A stretch of 64,000 nt of DNA, taken from positions 1 through 64,000 of the forward strand of contig CAKOGP040000402.1 in assembly GCA_933822405.4 (NCBI GenBank). Direction: 5' to 3'. Position 1 is the first letter of the stretch; every line of letters begins with the position of its first letter. The position numbers were made by a program, and so were the translations under genes. This DNA comes from Cylindrotheca closterium (lineage: Eukaryota > Bacillariophyta > Bacillariophyceae > Bacillariales > Bacillariaceae). Below the pieces are notes generated by a model. That model saw only the letters and a program-made list of their open reading frames with translations, was not told the DNA's origin and did not search any database. Positions 10,508 to 20,666 of this stretch are shown here, piece by piece.

Positions 10508-10821
10508 TAAGGTCATTCATTATGGGTGCCAACGAAGTTGCCCATGCCAAGGCAAACTTCGATGGTTTGAGTTTTGAAATCCCTCCAATCCAATCTTCCA
10601 TTTTCAAACTTGTAGAGGTGACTCCTTCCTCGAGATCAAAACGTAAGACACTCCTCGAAGAAGCGACAGTTTAGAAGTGCCTATCACATGTTAGCTTATT
10701 AAATGCATTTTATACATCTTGATATTTTCTGGGGTCCAAATACATGCGACCATTGTAGTATGTATTGAATGAATCATCGTTTGCCATCAGTGCTCTACGA
10801 TGAGAGCAGCAATTGGATTTT
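10508..10821. other. Spacer with a coding-looking tail in a shifted frame
   Basis: Just after the stop at 10505-10507 a different plus frame is open to 10674. It reads MGANEVAHAKANFDGLSFEI... and ends KTLLEEATV, with codon use like the gene upstream. No donor in the right phase was found to join it, so it is either 3' UTR by chance or the original C-terminus after a frameshift. Confidence 0.35.
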
Positions 10822-11277
10822 CTATTCTGCCTTCTTGTCACTCTTTCCGGATGCCATTTTAGCTGTATAATATATCAAGAAGGGAAACACAGGGATCTCA
10901 AGCCAAGTCCATGCGGGTACAGGCAGGGCCACAGTATTCATAATAGATCCAATCATCGTCAAGCCCCCAACAATATAACAACACAGATCACCGGAACCCT
11001 CACCACCATCAGACGATGCCAATTTCGAAGCAAGAATACCGCCTACAATGGCTTGTCCGTAGTGTGCGCAAAAGACAACCGTATACGCCAAGGGTGGCAA
11101 GGATTTAATATAGTCGCCAAATTTCTCTTCATCGTCAAAAGAGACATCTGGAGGCATGGGAAACAAATACTTGGAATTCAGCGTAATCAATCCCATATTG
11201 ATGGCTGATCCAACTGCTAAACCTCCTACAACGGCTAATCCATTGCGAACAAAGAGGTTGGTAGTAGATAAAGACAT
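10822..11277 (-). CDS. Small four-helix membrane protein of unknown function
   Basis: Single exon, 151 aa from MSLSTTNLFVRNG. An upstream in-frame ATG at 11364 would add a 29-residue, Ser/Gln/Asn-rich stretch that does not look like protein of this family. Four hydrophobic segments are visible: GLAVVGGLAVGSAINMGLI, LAYTVVFCAHYGQAIVGGIL, CCYIVGGLTMIGSIMN and WLEIPVFPFLIYYTAKMA. A conserved-looking loop LFPMPPDVSFDDEEKFGDY lies between the first two. The layout (N-M-x-L in helix 1, P-P-D-x-x-x-D-D-E loop, A-H-x-x-G in helix 2) resembles small integral membrane proteins also found in bacteria, but no biochemical role is known to me. The C-terminus is lysine-rich and probably cytosolic. Confidence 0.65.
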   Translation of the reverse strand: MSLSTTNLFVRNGLAVVGGLAVGSAINMGLITLNSKYLFPMPPDVSFDDEEKFGDYIKSLPPLAYTVVFCAHYGQAIVGGILASKLASSDGGEGSGDLCCYIVGGLTMIGSIMNTVALPVPAWTWLEIPVFPFLIYYTAKMASGKSDKKAE

Positions 11278-11544
11278 TGTGCGTTGTGAGTTACTATTGA
11301 ATTGAATGGATGGTGGGATGTCGTGTTGCGTTGGAGTCGAGGAGTATTGAAAATGTTTGTTCAAAAGATACGTGTTCCCCTTCTCTACTTCGCCATTAGT
11401 GATTTTGGATCGAAGGAGTCCAACCCAAGTACCATGGTTTTACGTATTACGCAGCGGTACGATGGCCATTGCACCTCTTCGACCACACAAAATCTATCAT
11501 CATCATCATGACAGATCTTCGTCAAGCGGACGGCACATGGCTAA

Positions 11545-12638
11545 ATGATGAACAGGATACGGAGAAGTCGTAAATACCTCTTTGGTCTGATCTTCAGCAT
11601 CTTGCTATGTTCAAGTTCTGCCCTTCAATCACCAGTTGCAAGAATCACCAATCAAGTCAAAACTGGATACAGTCGACGAGTTGCTGCTGATCCTTCCTTT
11701 CCAGCAAAGTCTGTTACGGAAGTCATTTTGGCAGCTGGAACTCAGCTGGCAGCAGAATGGAATCGACGAGGTGCCAGTAGGCTCTTGCCGGAGATTGATT
11801 TTGTACTGCCAGGAGTTTTGACTGCCGTCTTTGGCAAATATTACAGGTAGGTTTCGTTTCTTCACATCACCATGAAAACCAGAGTCAATGTCAAATTTTT
11901 GACCGTGCGCTCGTCCGTCGCTGAATCAAAGCCGATACTCTGGAAAATCAGACTTTGTAGGATGTTTGCTGGTAGTACGTGAAAGGACCTTTTGGCCGTT
12001 CACGGAATCAAGTGGCGTTCTACACTGTATCTTTGTCTGTCTATTGAAAAGCTTTTGCGATTTTCTTATAGCCCTGTACTGATGCAAACATTTTCTTTCT
12101 TTTAAGTATGTGGAGAGTTGCCAAGACCATTGATGACCAATCATCCAAGCCGGTTTCTTCAGAAGCGACAGAGGCCAAAGATCAAATGCTATTCAATCTC
12201 GCTGTTCCAACAAATGCCTTTCAGGTGTACATGTTGGATGGTGTGACAAAACCAACGCCGATTCAGCGAGCAGGATCCATGATAGCGCCCATGCTCCCTC
12301 TCTTTCGTGCTGGATTTATCGCGTCGATGGTCGGCTACGGTATTGCTGCTGTCTTCATTGCGCTCCGGTCTGTCCTTTTGCCATCATACGTACCAGCAAC
12401 ACAGAGTATCAATATCTTGCATGCATCCGTGTATACGGGTTGCTTCATGGCAATCGTCTCCAATGTCCGCTATCAGGTGTTGCAAGGAGTTGTCGAACCA
12501 TTGATTGAATACTCATTTCATAAGCTACCAGCGGTACGATCTTTGCTAATATTGCTTGTGCGATGGCTCAATGGCTTGCTTGGATCGGTTCTGGCCATTT
12601 CTGGAATGAGATTCTTCGGTCTTCAAAAGCTAAAATGA
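11545..12638 (+). CDS. RETICULATA-related (DUF3411) plastid envelope protein
   Basis: Exons are 11545-11846 and 12107-12638 (277 aa), with a 260-bp GT-AG intron. The junction rebuilds FGKYYSMWRVAK. An N-terminal signal peptide ([15 protein letters not shown]) is followed directly by LQSPV, acceptable as a diatom plastid transit start. The DUF3411 core follows: [76 protein letters not shown] and [14 protein letters not shown]. In plants RETICULATA-family proteins sit in the plastid envelope and affect plastid and leaf development, with a transport or signalling role not settled. Family assignment is strong from the order of motifs; function in an alga is inferred. Confidence 0.85.
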
Positions 12639-12770
12639 ACAGAATGGAGCGACGGATTATCACATATCAGATTTTAATTTATTCTGACCAGTCCGTTACC
12701 ATTCAAAAGTATGTTGTTTATCTATTCTCTAGACTGTCAAGTTGCAAATCCTGTTATAGAATAAAAAAAT

Positions 12771-15700
12771 CTAGCTGCTTTTTGTTTCACCCTTCTCTGC
12801 CTCCACGTAATCACCGAGATCAATGGCCTTGCCTTCGTCCTCCTTTCGAAACGGCGCAAATGGCATGGAAAGAGTAGTTCCAGTAGGAGGTGCGAGGAAG
12901 CAAGGGAATAGTAAAGGATCTCTTGCTTCGGATGATGGAGTTTCATCACTGGCAGGTTCCTCTGGGGAAGGTATCGAAATTGCTTCCGGAGCGGGGGCCG
13001 TAGACTCTGCTGGGGTACTTGGTTTGTCTGCTTCCAAAGGAGCTGCTTTTGGTTCTGCTTCCTTTGGTGCCTCTTCTTCCGGCTTCGTAATCGTTTCCTC
13101 TGGCTGTGGGTCTGATTCAGGAGCCACCGCCGTTTCAGGCTCAAATGTCTTTTCGGGTTCGGGCGAAGTTTCCTTGGCGTCCGATTCAGGAGCTACGGCT
13201 TTTTCAGGTTCAGGCGCCTTTTCAGGTTCGACTGTCTTTGGAGTTTCGTTTTCTTCCTCCTCCTGCTTGACAGCATCTCCTGACGCTGGCTTCTCTTCTG
13301 TCGCTTCCAGTGCTTCTTCTACCTTTCCTTCCTGCTTTTTCGATTCCAGCTCTTCTTTTTGAATATCCAACAACGATTTCTTGACACTGGTGTTGGCAAC
13401 ATTGGTAGGACTCTTGGCCCAAGTGAACTTTGGAGCGGCCTCTTTCTTGGTTTCTTCCAGACCTTCCTCTTTGGCGGCTTCGGATGGCTCAAAGGAGAAT
13501 TCTGGTGGCTGAATGCTTACAATATCATGAATGGCGAGAAAGGCATCCAATCTGTCTCCATTGGGAACCTCCAACTTGGATGTTTCGGGTGGAATCCCTT
13601 GAATTATCTTGTCCGAAATCGGAACTAGTCGGTTTGGATCCTTGTCGCGGGCAGTATTGTAAGCTTCCAACCACACCATTAATTCGTCAAACATGCCCGC
13701 CGAATCCGACCGTATACGCGAGACCAGCGCTTTGTCTCGGATCACCATTGTCTCTTTGGAATTGATGTCTTCTTCCATTTGACTAATGGTGGTCGTCATA
13801 CCCAAACCTTGGCACATTTCAATTTCCCGTTTCTATTTTTAACAGTGAAATTACGTTGTGAGATACCACTTTTAACAACACACAACGACTTATCAATCAT
13901 CCGCATTCCACAAGTACTTACCATTTCCGCCACTTGTGTTTGATTGTTCACAATTCGCTTTTGCAAAAGTTGAAACAAGCTGGCCTCTGATTGAAAGTAG
14001 TTCTTGGCCCTGGTCAAGTAAAAGTCCATGGCCTTGGAGGCATTCTCTTGCGGAGAAGCTCCTTGGGAAATGGCTTGGACCGATCGTTCGGCGAGTGCAT
14101 CGTCAAAGTCCTTGAGCAAATCCACCAGACTACGAACGTATTCGTCACTTTGCAGTTGCACTGATGCTTCTTGCAAGGCTTGATTGAGTTTCTTGGTTTC
14201 GTCCGATTGTTGTCCCTTCTTGTCATCCATTTCTTCTTGAATCTTGAATTGTTTGTGGACCAGCTCTTGATCCTGCGCCTCAAGTTTGGCAATGGATTTT
14301 TGCAATTCTTCAATCTGCGTGGCCAGCAAGTTTCGTTCGGTTTGAACCATTTCAAATTCACTACGGAGTCCCACTAGCGCTTGATGATTCCCTTCCTTGT
14401 TTTCTTCGTCATTCACTTGTGCTTTGAGTTCGGTATACATGAATTCGTGTTGATGAAAGGCGGCATTGGTATCGTCGTCAACAATGGCCGAAAAAATGTC
14501 CGTCTTGGCAGCCGCCTCGGCCGCCGCTTGGGCGTTGCTGCCGTTGCTACCATTTGAGGCGGCAACAATCGCCCGGCAGGATGCCAAGGCAGCCGCTCCA
14601 AATTGCTTGGCGACAATCCGATGAGTTTCCCGTTCGGAATACATTGCCGCAAAACCCTTTTTGGCAATGCCACCTTTTCCATTGGCGGTCGTAGCTGGTG
14701 CCTTGTTGTTGTTGTTGTTGTGGAATAGTTTGGTACTGTCGACATTCTTGGCATTGGAAATTCTGGATTCTTTCAAAATGACATACATGCGAGCCACCAT
14801 GAATTCGGCCACCCGTTGGGGAATTCCTTCCGATCCTGTCTTTTTCATTTGGTAGACCGTGCGTGCCTGTTGGAGGATGGAGGGAAAGCTATTACTATTA
14901 TTGTCCGAGGCGGGCATCCCACACTTTTGCAACAAATTTTCCAGCAATCGAACCATGCCGGGCAAAATGGTAGATTCAAATTGGGCTGAGGATGATTCGG
15001 TAATGGATCGCCGAATGATTTTGGACAAGGCCACGGTCGAAACCGAAGCGCACAATTCTTCCAACTATAATGTTTGGCGAAATGACGAACAAAAAGACAA
15101 GGTTATGTTAGATTCCACCAAGACAAGATACATTCATCCAAAACAAACAAGTATGTACATTTAAAAAAATACGTACTTCATTTGGTTTGGCAGCCTTGAT
15201 GATCCATTCCGTCATGGCAAAAATGGCGTCGGCCAAATTGTCGAATCCTGCCACCAAATCCAATCGCGCCGCCATGGAATTCAAGTTCGATTTGCTTTTG
15301 CCATTGTTTCGTTTTGGTGTACTCGATACTGAAACTACTGGCTTGTTGTTCACTTGACTAGGCGTCAAATCTGTGGCTTCTACCTCTTTGGTTTCTTCGA
15401 CACCACCACCGTCGTTATTTGGTTTGTTCTTCTTCATCTTTTTGCCTTCCTTGAGATACTTGAGGACATGATCGTATTCATCATATGGCATGTTCTGATT
15501 CCACATTTCGTCCATGGCAGCGTCAATTTGTTCGGCAGAAAAGCCTTGTTGAATCAAATCACTTCTCAACTTGGCATGATTGTTCATTTTGGAAAATTCC
15601 AATTCCTTTTGACGTTCTTGTTCCTTTTGGCTTTCCGTCTGCTTGCTCTTGTTTTTCTTTTTACGGTTTCGTCTGCGTCGAGCAGCATTGATTGGTTTCT

Positions 15701-15773
15701 CGGTCGTCTTTGGATCAGACGATACTGGCGGTGGTGATGCGGATGCTGTTTCGTCGGTCATCTTGTGCTTCAA
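12771..15773 (-). CDS. Large coiled-coil protein with N-terminal UBA-like helix bundle and acidic C-terminus
   Basis: Minus-strand exons are 15773-15177, 15064-13922 and 13832-12771 (933 aa), all joined in phase 0 at AKPNE/LEELCAS and VAEM/KREIEMC. The N-terminus is basic (RRRRNRKKKNKSK), then residues about 65-110 (LRSDLIQQGFSAEQIDAAMD...) look like a UBA-type three-helix unit. The middle (about 415-525) is a heptad-type coiled coil (ERNLLATQIEELQKSIAKLE). The last about 230 residues are acidic, Pro/Glu-rich with repeated APESD/PEPEK units. I do not recognise a named family. UBA plus coiled coil would suit a ubiquitin-linked or RNA/protein-complex scaffold (inference). An in-frame ATG four codons on (15761) is an equally good start. 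It diverges from the methyltransferase gene across a 0.5-kb spacer. Confidence 0.75.
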
Positions 15774-16277
15774 TTATTGATGGATGAAATAGAATAATAA
15801 TGACTGTGTGCCAAACGGTATGTAGTCTTTGTTCGAAAGATGAGGTCTCAAGACGTGGTCAGTTTGCAAGCTTGGTAGGAAGAGTATGAAAGATGATCAC
15901 GCAGAGTTTGTGTAGAGCCCTGTTGTCAAATGTTGCTCAAACGACCTTTTGTGTAATGAAATATGGTACAGTACTGAAAAGTGTGTCTTGTCACGTTCAA
16001 TAGTTGATACCGGTAGTTGAGTGACCGCGCAATTTTGTGTTTGTCCGATACGAGTACCTATAAAATAAATTCAATCCCGTTCCTGCGTCACATCTTTTTG
16101 GGGCAACGCAAAAATATTGGGGGTTTTCTTCCATATGATTGGATGAGAGTATGGAATGAGCTGGCCGACATGCATGAGAAAAGATTGATTCGTCAACGAA
16201 GAAATTCTTCGTCAAGAAGAAAGACAAGGGCGTTCGTAGAAACATAGAAACAGTAGTTACAACTCGAGACTACAGCC
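15774..16277. promoter_or_regulatory. Divergent promoter region
   Basis: This 504-bp spacer separates the start of the minus-strand coiled-coil gene from the plus-strand methyltransferase, so it must hold both promoters. It contains short unsupported frames only. Confidence 0.45.
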
Positions 16278-17846
16278 ATGATGTTTTCTCATAGAACGGT
16301 CCTCTTGCTGGCATTTGTTTCAACTGTCGCCAATGCGTTTTCTCTACTTTCTACCTCGTCACCATCGAATCGTCATTATCCATTGATTTCATCATCATCG
16401 CCACGATCATTCTTTCTGCAAGCTGCCACTCTGGATGCACCCGAGGTTACTGAGGATCCAAAGGCTGTCAAAGAAGAAGAAAAAGTGCCACAATCACCTG
16501 GTCTCCGCGAAGACAGCGTATTTGACTGCGATGGTTCGGTCCAATATTGGAAGGACTTCCAATCGGAAGGAAACGACGGAAATTTGCAACGACTCGTTCA
16601 AATTTTGAGCGAAGAAGCCAACACGGACAATCTGGCACGTGCCTATTGGGCTAGTCATTTGCTACGAACCGGATATTTTACCATGAATGCTGCTTTGGGA
16701 TCTGTCTTTAGCGATGTCCACGAACGATTCATTGCTTCTCGTGATAGTCGTAATGCGAAGAACAAGGAGGAGAATACTGAAAACATCAGTCCAATCTTTG
16801 CCAACGACAATGACATGACGAATCGTCTCATCAATTCGGATATTCCATCTCGATTGTTGTTGGAAGCCTTTCGGGTCTACTATCAAGATTATCAATACGT
16901 CAAGGACGGATTGCTCAAATTTCCATGGGATGCCTTGGTGCAGTCTCGGTCTGGAATTCAACTCAATACCAATCATCGACAGTCCAATCCGATCTTTGCC
17001 TTGCAAGAGACGGCAGCTTCCATTTTCGAATCGGTGGCCATCTTTTCAAGACGCAACAAGCAATCTTCCAAAGGTGTCTTTTTGTCGCAACCAAAAAAGT
17101 CTGATGATGTAGGAGCGTTGTTGTATCCCGATTATTATTTGAATGACTTTCATTACCAAACGGATGGATGGTTGTCGAGTAAATCTGCCCAACGGTACGA
17201 GTCCTCTACCGAGACTCTCTTTTTGGGACGTCAAGATGCCATGCAGCGGCAAACTTTGATTCCCATTTTGCAATCTGCCTCGAAACCAACAACCATGCTC
17301 GAAGTGGCAGCCGGAACGGGACGATTTGGTACCTTTGTTCGTGATCACTTTCCTACGGCCAACATGACGTATACCGATCTATCTCCATTCTATCTCGAAA
17401 AGGCCCAAGAAAATGACAAGTATTGGATGGAACAACGAGGACAAGATGCTCTGAAGGAAGCTGGAGTAGTAGTAAGCGAGAAACGAAAACCAGAGCCAGC
17501 CACCTTTGTACAAGCCAATGCCGAAGACTTGCCGTTTCCAGACAATTCCTTTGATGCTGTGACGTCCGTCTACCTCTTTCATGAGCTTCCCAAGAAAGCA
17601 CAACAAAAAGCTGCCAAGGAAATGGTGCGAGTCGTCAAACCAGGTGGTATGATTGTCTTTACCGATTCCATTCAAAAGGGAGATCGACCGCCTTTGGATG
17701 CGTATATGGGCAATTTTGGCAAGCTCAATGAGCCACATTATGACAACTACATTGAAACCTACCTCCCAGATCTCTTTGAAGGATGTGAAATGGACAAGAA
17801 GTTTGTAGCCTCGAGCACAAAGACATTGTCATTCATCAAAAAATAA
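16278..17846 (+). CDS. Plastid-targeted SAM-dependent methyltransferase (UbiE/type-11 fold)
   Basis: Single exon, 522 aa. A signal peptide (VLLLAFVSTVANA) is followed by FSLLST, an ASAF-type cleavage motif (ANA/F) used for import into secondary plastids. An N-terminal helical domain (about 75-260) precedes a class-I methyltransferase domain. Motif I is LEVAAGTGRFG at about 341-351, the acidic motif II is YTDLSPFYLEKA, motif IV is FDAVTSVYLFHEL and motif V is VVKPGGMIVFTDS. The Glu/Pro/Lys run after the transit region is probably a linker. The substrate is unknown. Similar domains methylate quinones, sterols or chlorophyll intermediates, but the long N-terminal region does not match UbiE itself. 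A second in-frame ATG directly follows the first. Confidence 0.85.
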   Translation: MMFSHRTVLLLAFVSTVANAFSLLSTSSPSNRHYPLISSSSPRSFFLQAATLDAPEVTEDPKAVKEEEKVPQSPGLREDSVFDCDGSVQYWKDFQSEGNDGNLQRLVQILSEEANTDNLARAYWASHLLRTGYFTMNAALGSVFSDVHERFIASRDSRNAKNKEENTENISPIFANDNDMTNRLINSDIPSRLLLEAFRVYYQDYQYVKDGLLKFPWDALVQSRSGIQLNTNHRQSNPIFALQETAASIFESVAIFSRRNKQSSKGVFLSQPKKSDDVGALLYPDYYLNDFHYQTDGWLSSKSAQRYESSTETLFLGRQDAMQRQTLIPILQSASKPTTMLEVAAGTGRFGTFVRDHFPTANMTYTDLSPFYLEKAQENDKYWMEQRGQDALKEAGVVVSEKRKPEPATFVQANAEDLPFPDNSFDAVTSVYLFHELPKKAQQKAAKEMVRVVKPGGMIVFTDSIQKGDRPPLDAYMGNFGKLNEPHYDNYIETYLPDLFEGCEMDKKFVASSTKTLSFIKK

Positions 17847-19113
17847 GAAGAAGCAAGGAGAGTATTAAGGCGAGTTTTGTTATAAGATATCATGTGGATA
17901 TGCAAAGGAGGAGTAATTGGGACTGTTGTCAACCTATAATGTATGACACAATGTTTAGAGTAAAATAGATTACTAGAACAGTTTTAAAGTTACCTATTTT
18001 CAAATGTACTCCTGAAGTTCTCGCCTCAAATTGAAAACTATGATTCGTGTTATAATAGATAAATTAGAAATGTTCTAAATCTCATTTTTAACAGGATTAG
18101 TAGTCTTCCAATTCAACGCGTTTCACACAAAGTACTTACATCAGAATAACAAGCAGGTAGTAACAACGAACTTATCGATACCTTCTTGTTTTGCCTTGCT
18201 GCGGTATTGAGGAATGCAAACGCTTCGACCGACTATCGAAAAGGCAAAACACTTTGAATTTCGTTTTTAATTAAGCAGTGCAGTAGCAAGATAAAACCCA
18301 CTTCGCTTCTGCTTTCAAGTGGATTGTTGGACTTATCGATACCTTCTTGTCTTGGTTGCTGCGATATTGAGGAATGCAAACGCTTTGACCGTCCATCGAA
18401 AAGGCAAAGGACTTCGAATCTCGTTTAAGCAGTGCAGAAGCAAGATAAATCCCACGCCGCTTCTGCTTTCAAATGGACTGTTGGAATGCTGCATTCTGAT
18501 CCATCGGCGCCTACTGTACTCAAATCGAGAGCGCCGATGCCGATTTTCAAATTGTTGGAACTCCACTGGTCTTCACTGATGCATCTGATGTATACGATGT
18601 TGCGCTTCTGACTCCTGGCTGTTTTGCATCATGACTCATGGCTATTTAGCGTCTGCTGTGGTACGTGTCGTGCGCTATCATGCTCCATTGATTGCTCTTG
18701 TTGCTTGTTGGAGGCTCGCGATCGCAGTGTTGTCGATGGAACCGCAATAATGACAAGCACAATGATGGTGCACAAGTACTACCGGTATAGCTCCCGCCGT
18801 CAAAAACGGTACCAAAACGGACGAAATATTAGGTGTGCCTCTGCGAAAGTCATATCCGGGTCGCTTACCCGTTTTGATGTCATCGTACCACGGTACACGT
18901 GTATCTGTACGTGTACCTATGGCGATTTTCAAATAATCGTCGCCTATTTTATTTTACTGCATGGAATTCCTGCCGAGAAATAAAAGAGCAAATGACCGAT
19001 GTCACCGCAGACGCGTGTGCGTGAGATAGACCTACTCGCATACCGGTACAGCCTTATTCTGTATCTTGAATCAATCTCGCTTTGGTCTGCAAAAAGAAGT
19101 TTCTGTATAGAGA
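17847..19113. other. Long gene-free region
   Basis: No gene with a credible product in 1.27 kb. It contains the 161-bp tandem duplication at 18170-18485. An 86-codon frame at 18319-18579 starts with a hydrophobic stretch inside that repeat but matches nothing I know. GTAC/CGTGTAC-type palindromic bits lie at 18890-18920. The last about 40 bp before 19114 resemble the leader of the gene at 23172. Confidence 0.5.
18170..18485. repeat. 161-bp imperfect tandem duplication
   Basis: Copy 1 is at 18170-18330 and copy 2 at 18331-18485. They share ACTTATCGATACCTTCTTG, TATTGAGGAATGCAAACGCT, GAAAAGGCAAA, AAGCAGTGCAG and the terminal GCTTTCAARTGGAYTGTTGG. Copy 2 is about 6 bp shorter, with scattered substitutions. 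Neither copy keeps an open frame across its full length in the same phase. Confidence 0.9.
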
Positions 19114-20589
19114 ATGCCCACACTCCACGATGCCGCAAGAGAAGGGGACTGGGCCCTCGTAGATAGGCTGTTGCGCATGGGCGGTGCCGACATCAACGAA
19201 TTGCGCGTTATTGAACCGGATGATGATTTAACGGATATTTTCGATGTGATCAATATGATGCCACTTTGTGAAAAAAAGACTGCGTTGCATTTTGCCTGTG
19301 ACGCTGGAAATTTGAAAGTTGCCCGGCTACTGTTGGATCGAGGTGCTGATGTGAATGCAAAGTGCTCTCATGATGAGACACCACTGAATTGTGCATGTAG
19401 ATGGCATCATCTTGCGATTGTCCAGCTTTTGTTGGACAATGGCGCTGATTTGGAAGCAAGGAGCAAGAATAATGGATGGACGCCACTGGATTTGGCCTCG
19501 TGCAAGAAAGCATGGGAAGGAACACGGCTTCTGTTGGATCGAGGTGCAGATTTGAACGCCAAAAATGACGACGGAAGTGCACCCCTGCACAACGTCTGTC
19601 GCAATAATGATCTTGATAGTGTACGGCTTTTCATAGAACGGGGAGTGGAAGTGAACATAATCAATATAGGGAATGAGACGCCATTACGTTTTGCCTGTGA
19701 GCATCAAAACTTGGAGATTTTGCGGCTATTATTGAAGGGGGGTGCTAACATCGAGATGAAATTTGACGATGACAACACACATTTGCATTACATTTGCTTC
19801 GAAGGATATCTCGAAAGTGCTAGATTCCTATTGGACAATGGTGCCAGCTTGGAAGCAAGGGGATGTTTTGGTCAGACTCCACTGGGCAATGCATGTGCCA
19901 ATGGACAAATGGAAGTTGTTGGACTGTTGATTGACAGAGGGGCTAATGTTGAAGCAAAAGATAAAGAGGCACATACTCCGTTCATGGTTGCATGTACCTT
20001 GGGACAGATAGAGGTCGCAGAGTTTTTGCTCGAGCGACACGCATCTGTGGACGCAACGGATTTAGGAGGATATACTGCATTATTGCATGCATGTAAAAAC
20101 TACAATGATAAGGTTACGCGTTTCTTGGTCGATGCCGGTGCTAATGTTAATGCAAAGGAGGATGAATGGGGTTGGACACCACTGCATTTCGCAAGTAAAA
20201 AGGGCAGTGCCGATATTGTGCGATTGTTACTGGATAGCGGTGCGGATATGGAATCACAAGGACGAGACAAATTCACCCCTTTGCACACAGCTTGTGGGTT
20301 TGGTAATTTCGCAGTTGTCCGACTCCTCTTGGACAGCAATGCAAATTTGGAAGCTCGGACTGCTGTTGGGTGTACCCCACTGCATCTCGCATGTGCATAT
20401 GCAAGCCTGAAAATTGTGCGTTTGTTGTTGGATCGAGGGGCGAATGTCCAGGCCACGACAGCGGGCGGCATGACCCCTTTAGTACTTGCAGCTGCACATG
20501 GTTCACATCAAGTCGTTTCGATGTTGCTACAACATTCTCCCTGGCTGATCATAGGTAGTCCCAACGATCAAGTGGCTTCACGAATTTAG
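19114..20589 (+). CDS. Ankyrin-repeat protein, 14 repeats
   Basis: Single exon, 491 aa, almost wholly ankyrin repeats. The array starts at the initiator (MPTLHDAAREGDWALVDRLL) and runs as 14 units of about 33 residues with the usual TPLHxA and VRLLLDRGAD helices; a 25-residue insert (IEPDDDLTDIFDV) sits after the first repeat. The last unit ends with a family-specific cap (SMLLQHSPWLIIGSPNDQ). Ankyrin arrays bind proteins; no enzymatic domain, signal peptide or membrane segment is present, so a cytosolic or nuclear adaptor is likely. It converges on the minus-strand ankyrin gene at 20667 with only 77 bp between them. It is the closest paralogue of the gene at 23172, which has the same order of repeats plus three inserted two-repeat units. 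The start is supported by alignment with that paralogue. Confidence 0.9.
   Translation: MPTLHDAAREGDWALVDRLLRMGGADINELRVIEPDDDLTDIFDVINMMPLCEKKTALHFACDAGNLKVARLLLDRGADVNAKCSHDETPLNCACRWHHLAIVQLLLDNGADLEARSKNNGWTPLDLASCKKAWEGTRLLLDRGADLNAKNDDGSAPLHNVCRNNDLDSVRLFIERGVEVNIINIGNETPLRFACEHQNLEILRLLLKGGANIEMKFDDDNTHLHYICFEGYLESARFLLDNGASLEARGCFGQTPLGNACANGQMEVVGLLIDRGANVEAKDKEAHTPFMVACTLGQIEVAEFLLERHASVDATDLGGYTALLHACKNYNDKVTRFLVDAGANVNAKEDEWGWTPLHFASKKGSADIVRLLLDSGADMESQGRDKFTPLHTACGFGNFAVVRLLLDSNANLEARTAVGCTPLHLACAYASLKIVRLLLDRGANVQATTAGGMTPLVLAAAHGSHQVVSMLLQHSPWLIIGSPNDQVASRI
20182..20406 (+). repeat. 225-bp segment identical to 24771-24995
   Basis: Base-for-base identity over 225 bp with the matching part of the paralogue, covering repeats 11-13, while the flanking parts of the two genes differ at many sites. 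This points to recent gene conversion or unequal exchange. Confidence 0.95.
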
Positions 20590-20666
20590 CTTGAACAAGA
20601 CGGTTCAAACATTTCTGAGTATAAAACTACAGTAAAGTCTCGAAAACTTCACCTGCTGCTATCATT

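Noticed and set aside
18319..18579. 86-codon frame with signal-like start in the tandem duplication
   Set aside because: Starts within a repeat and matches no family. The frame is not kept in the first copy.
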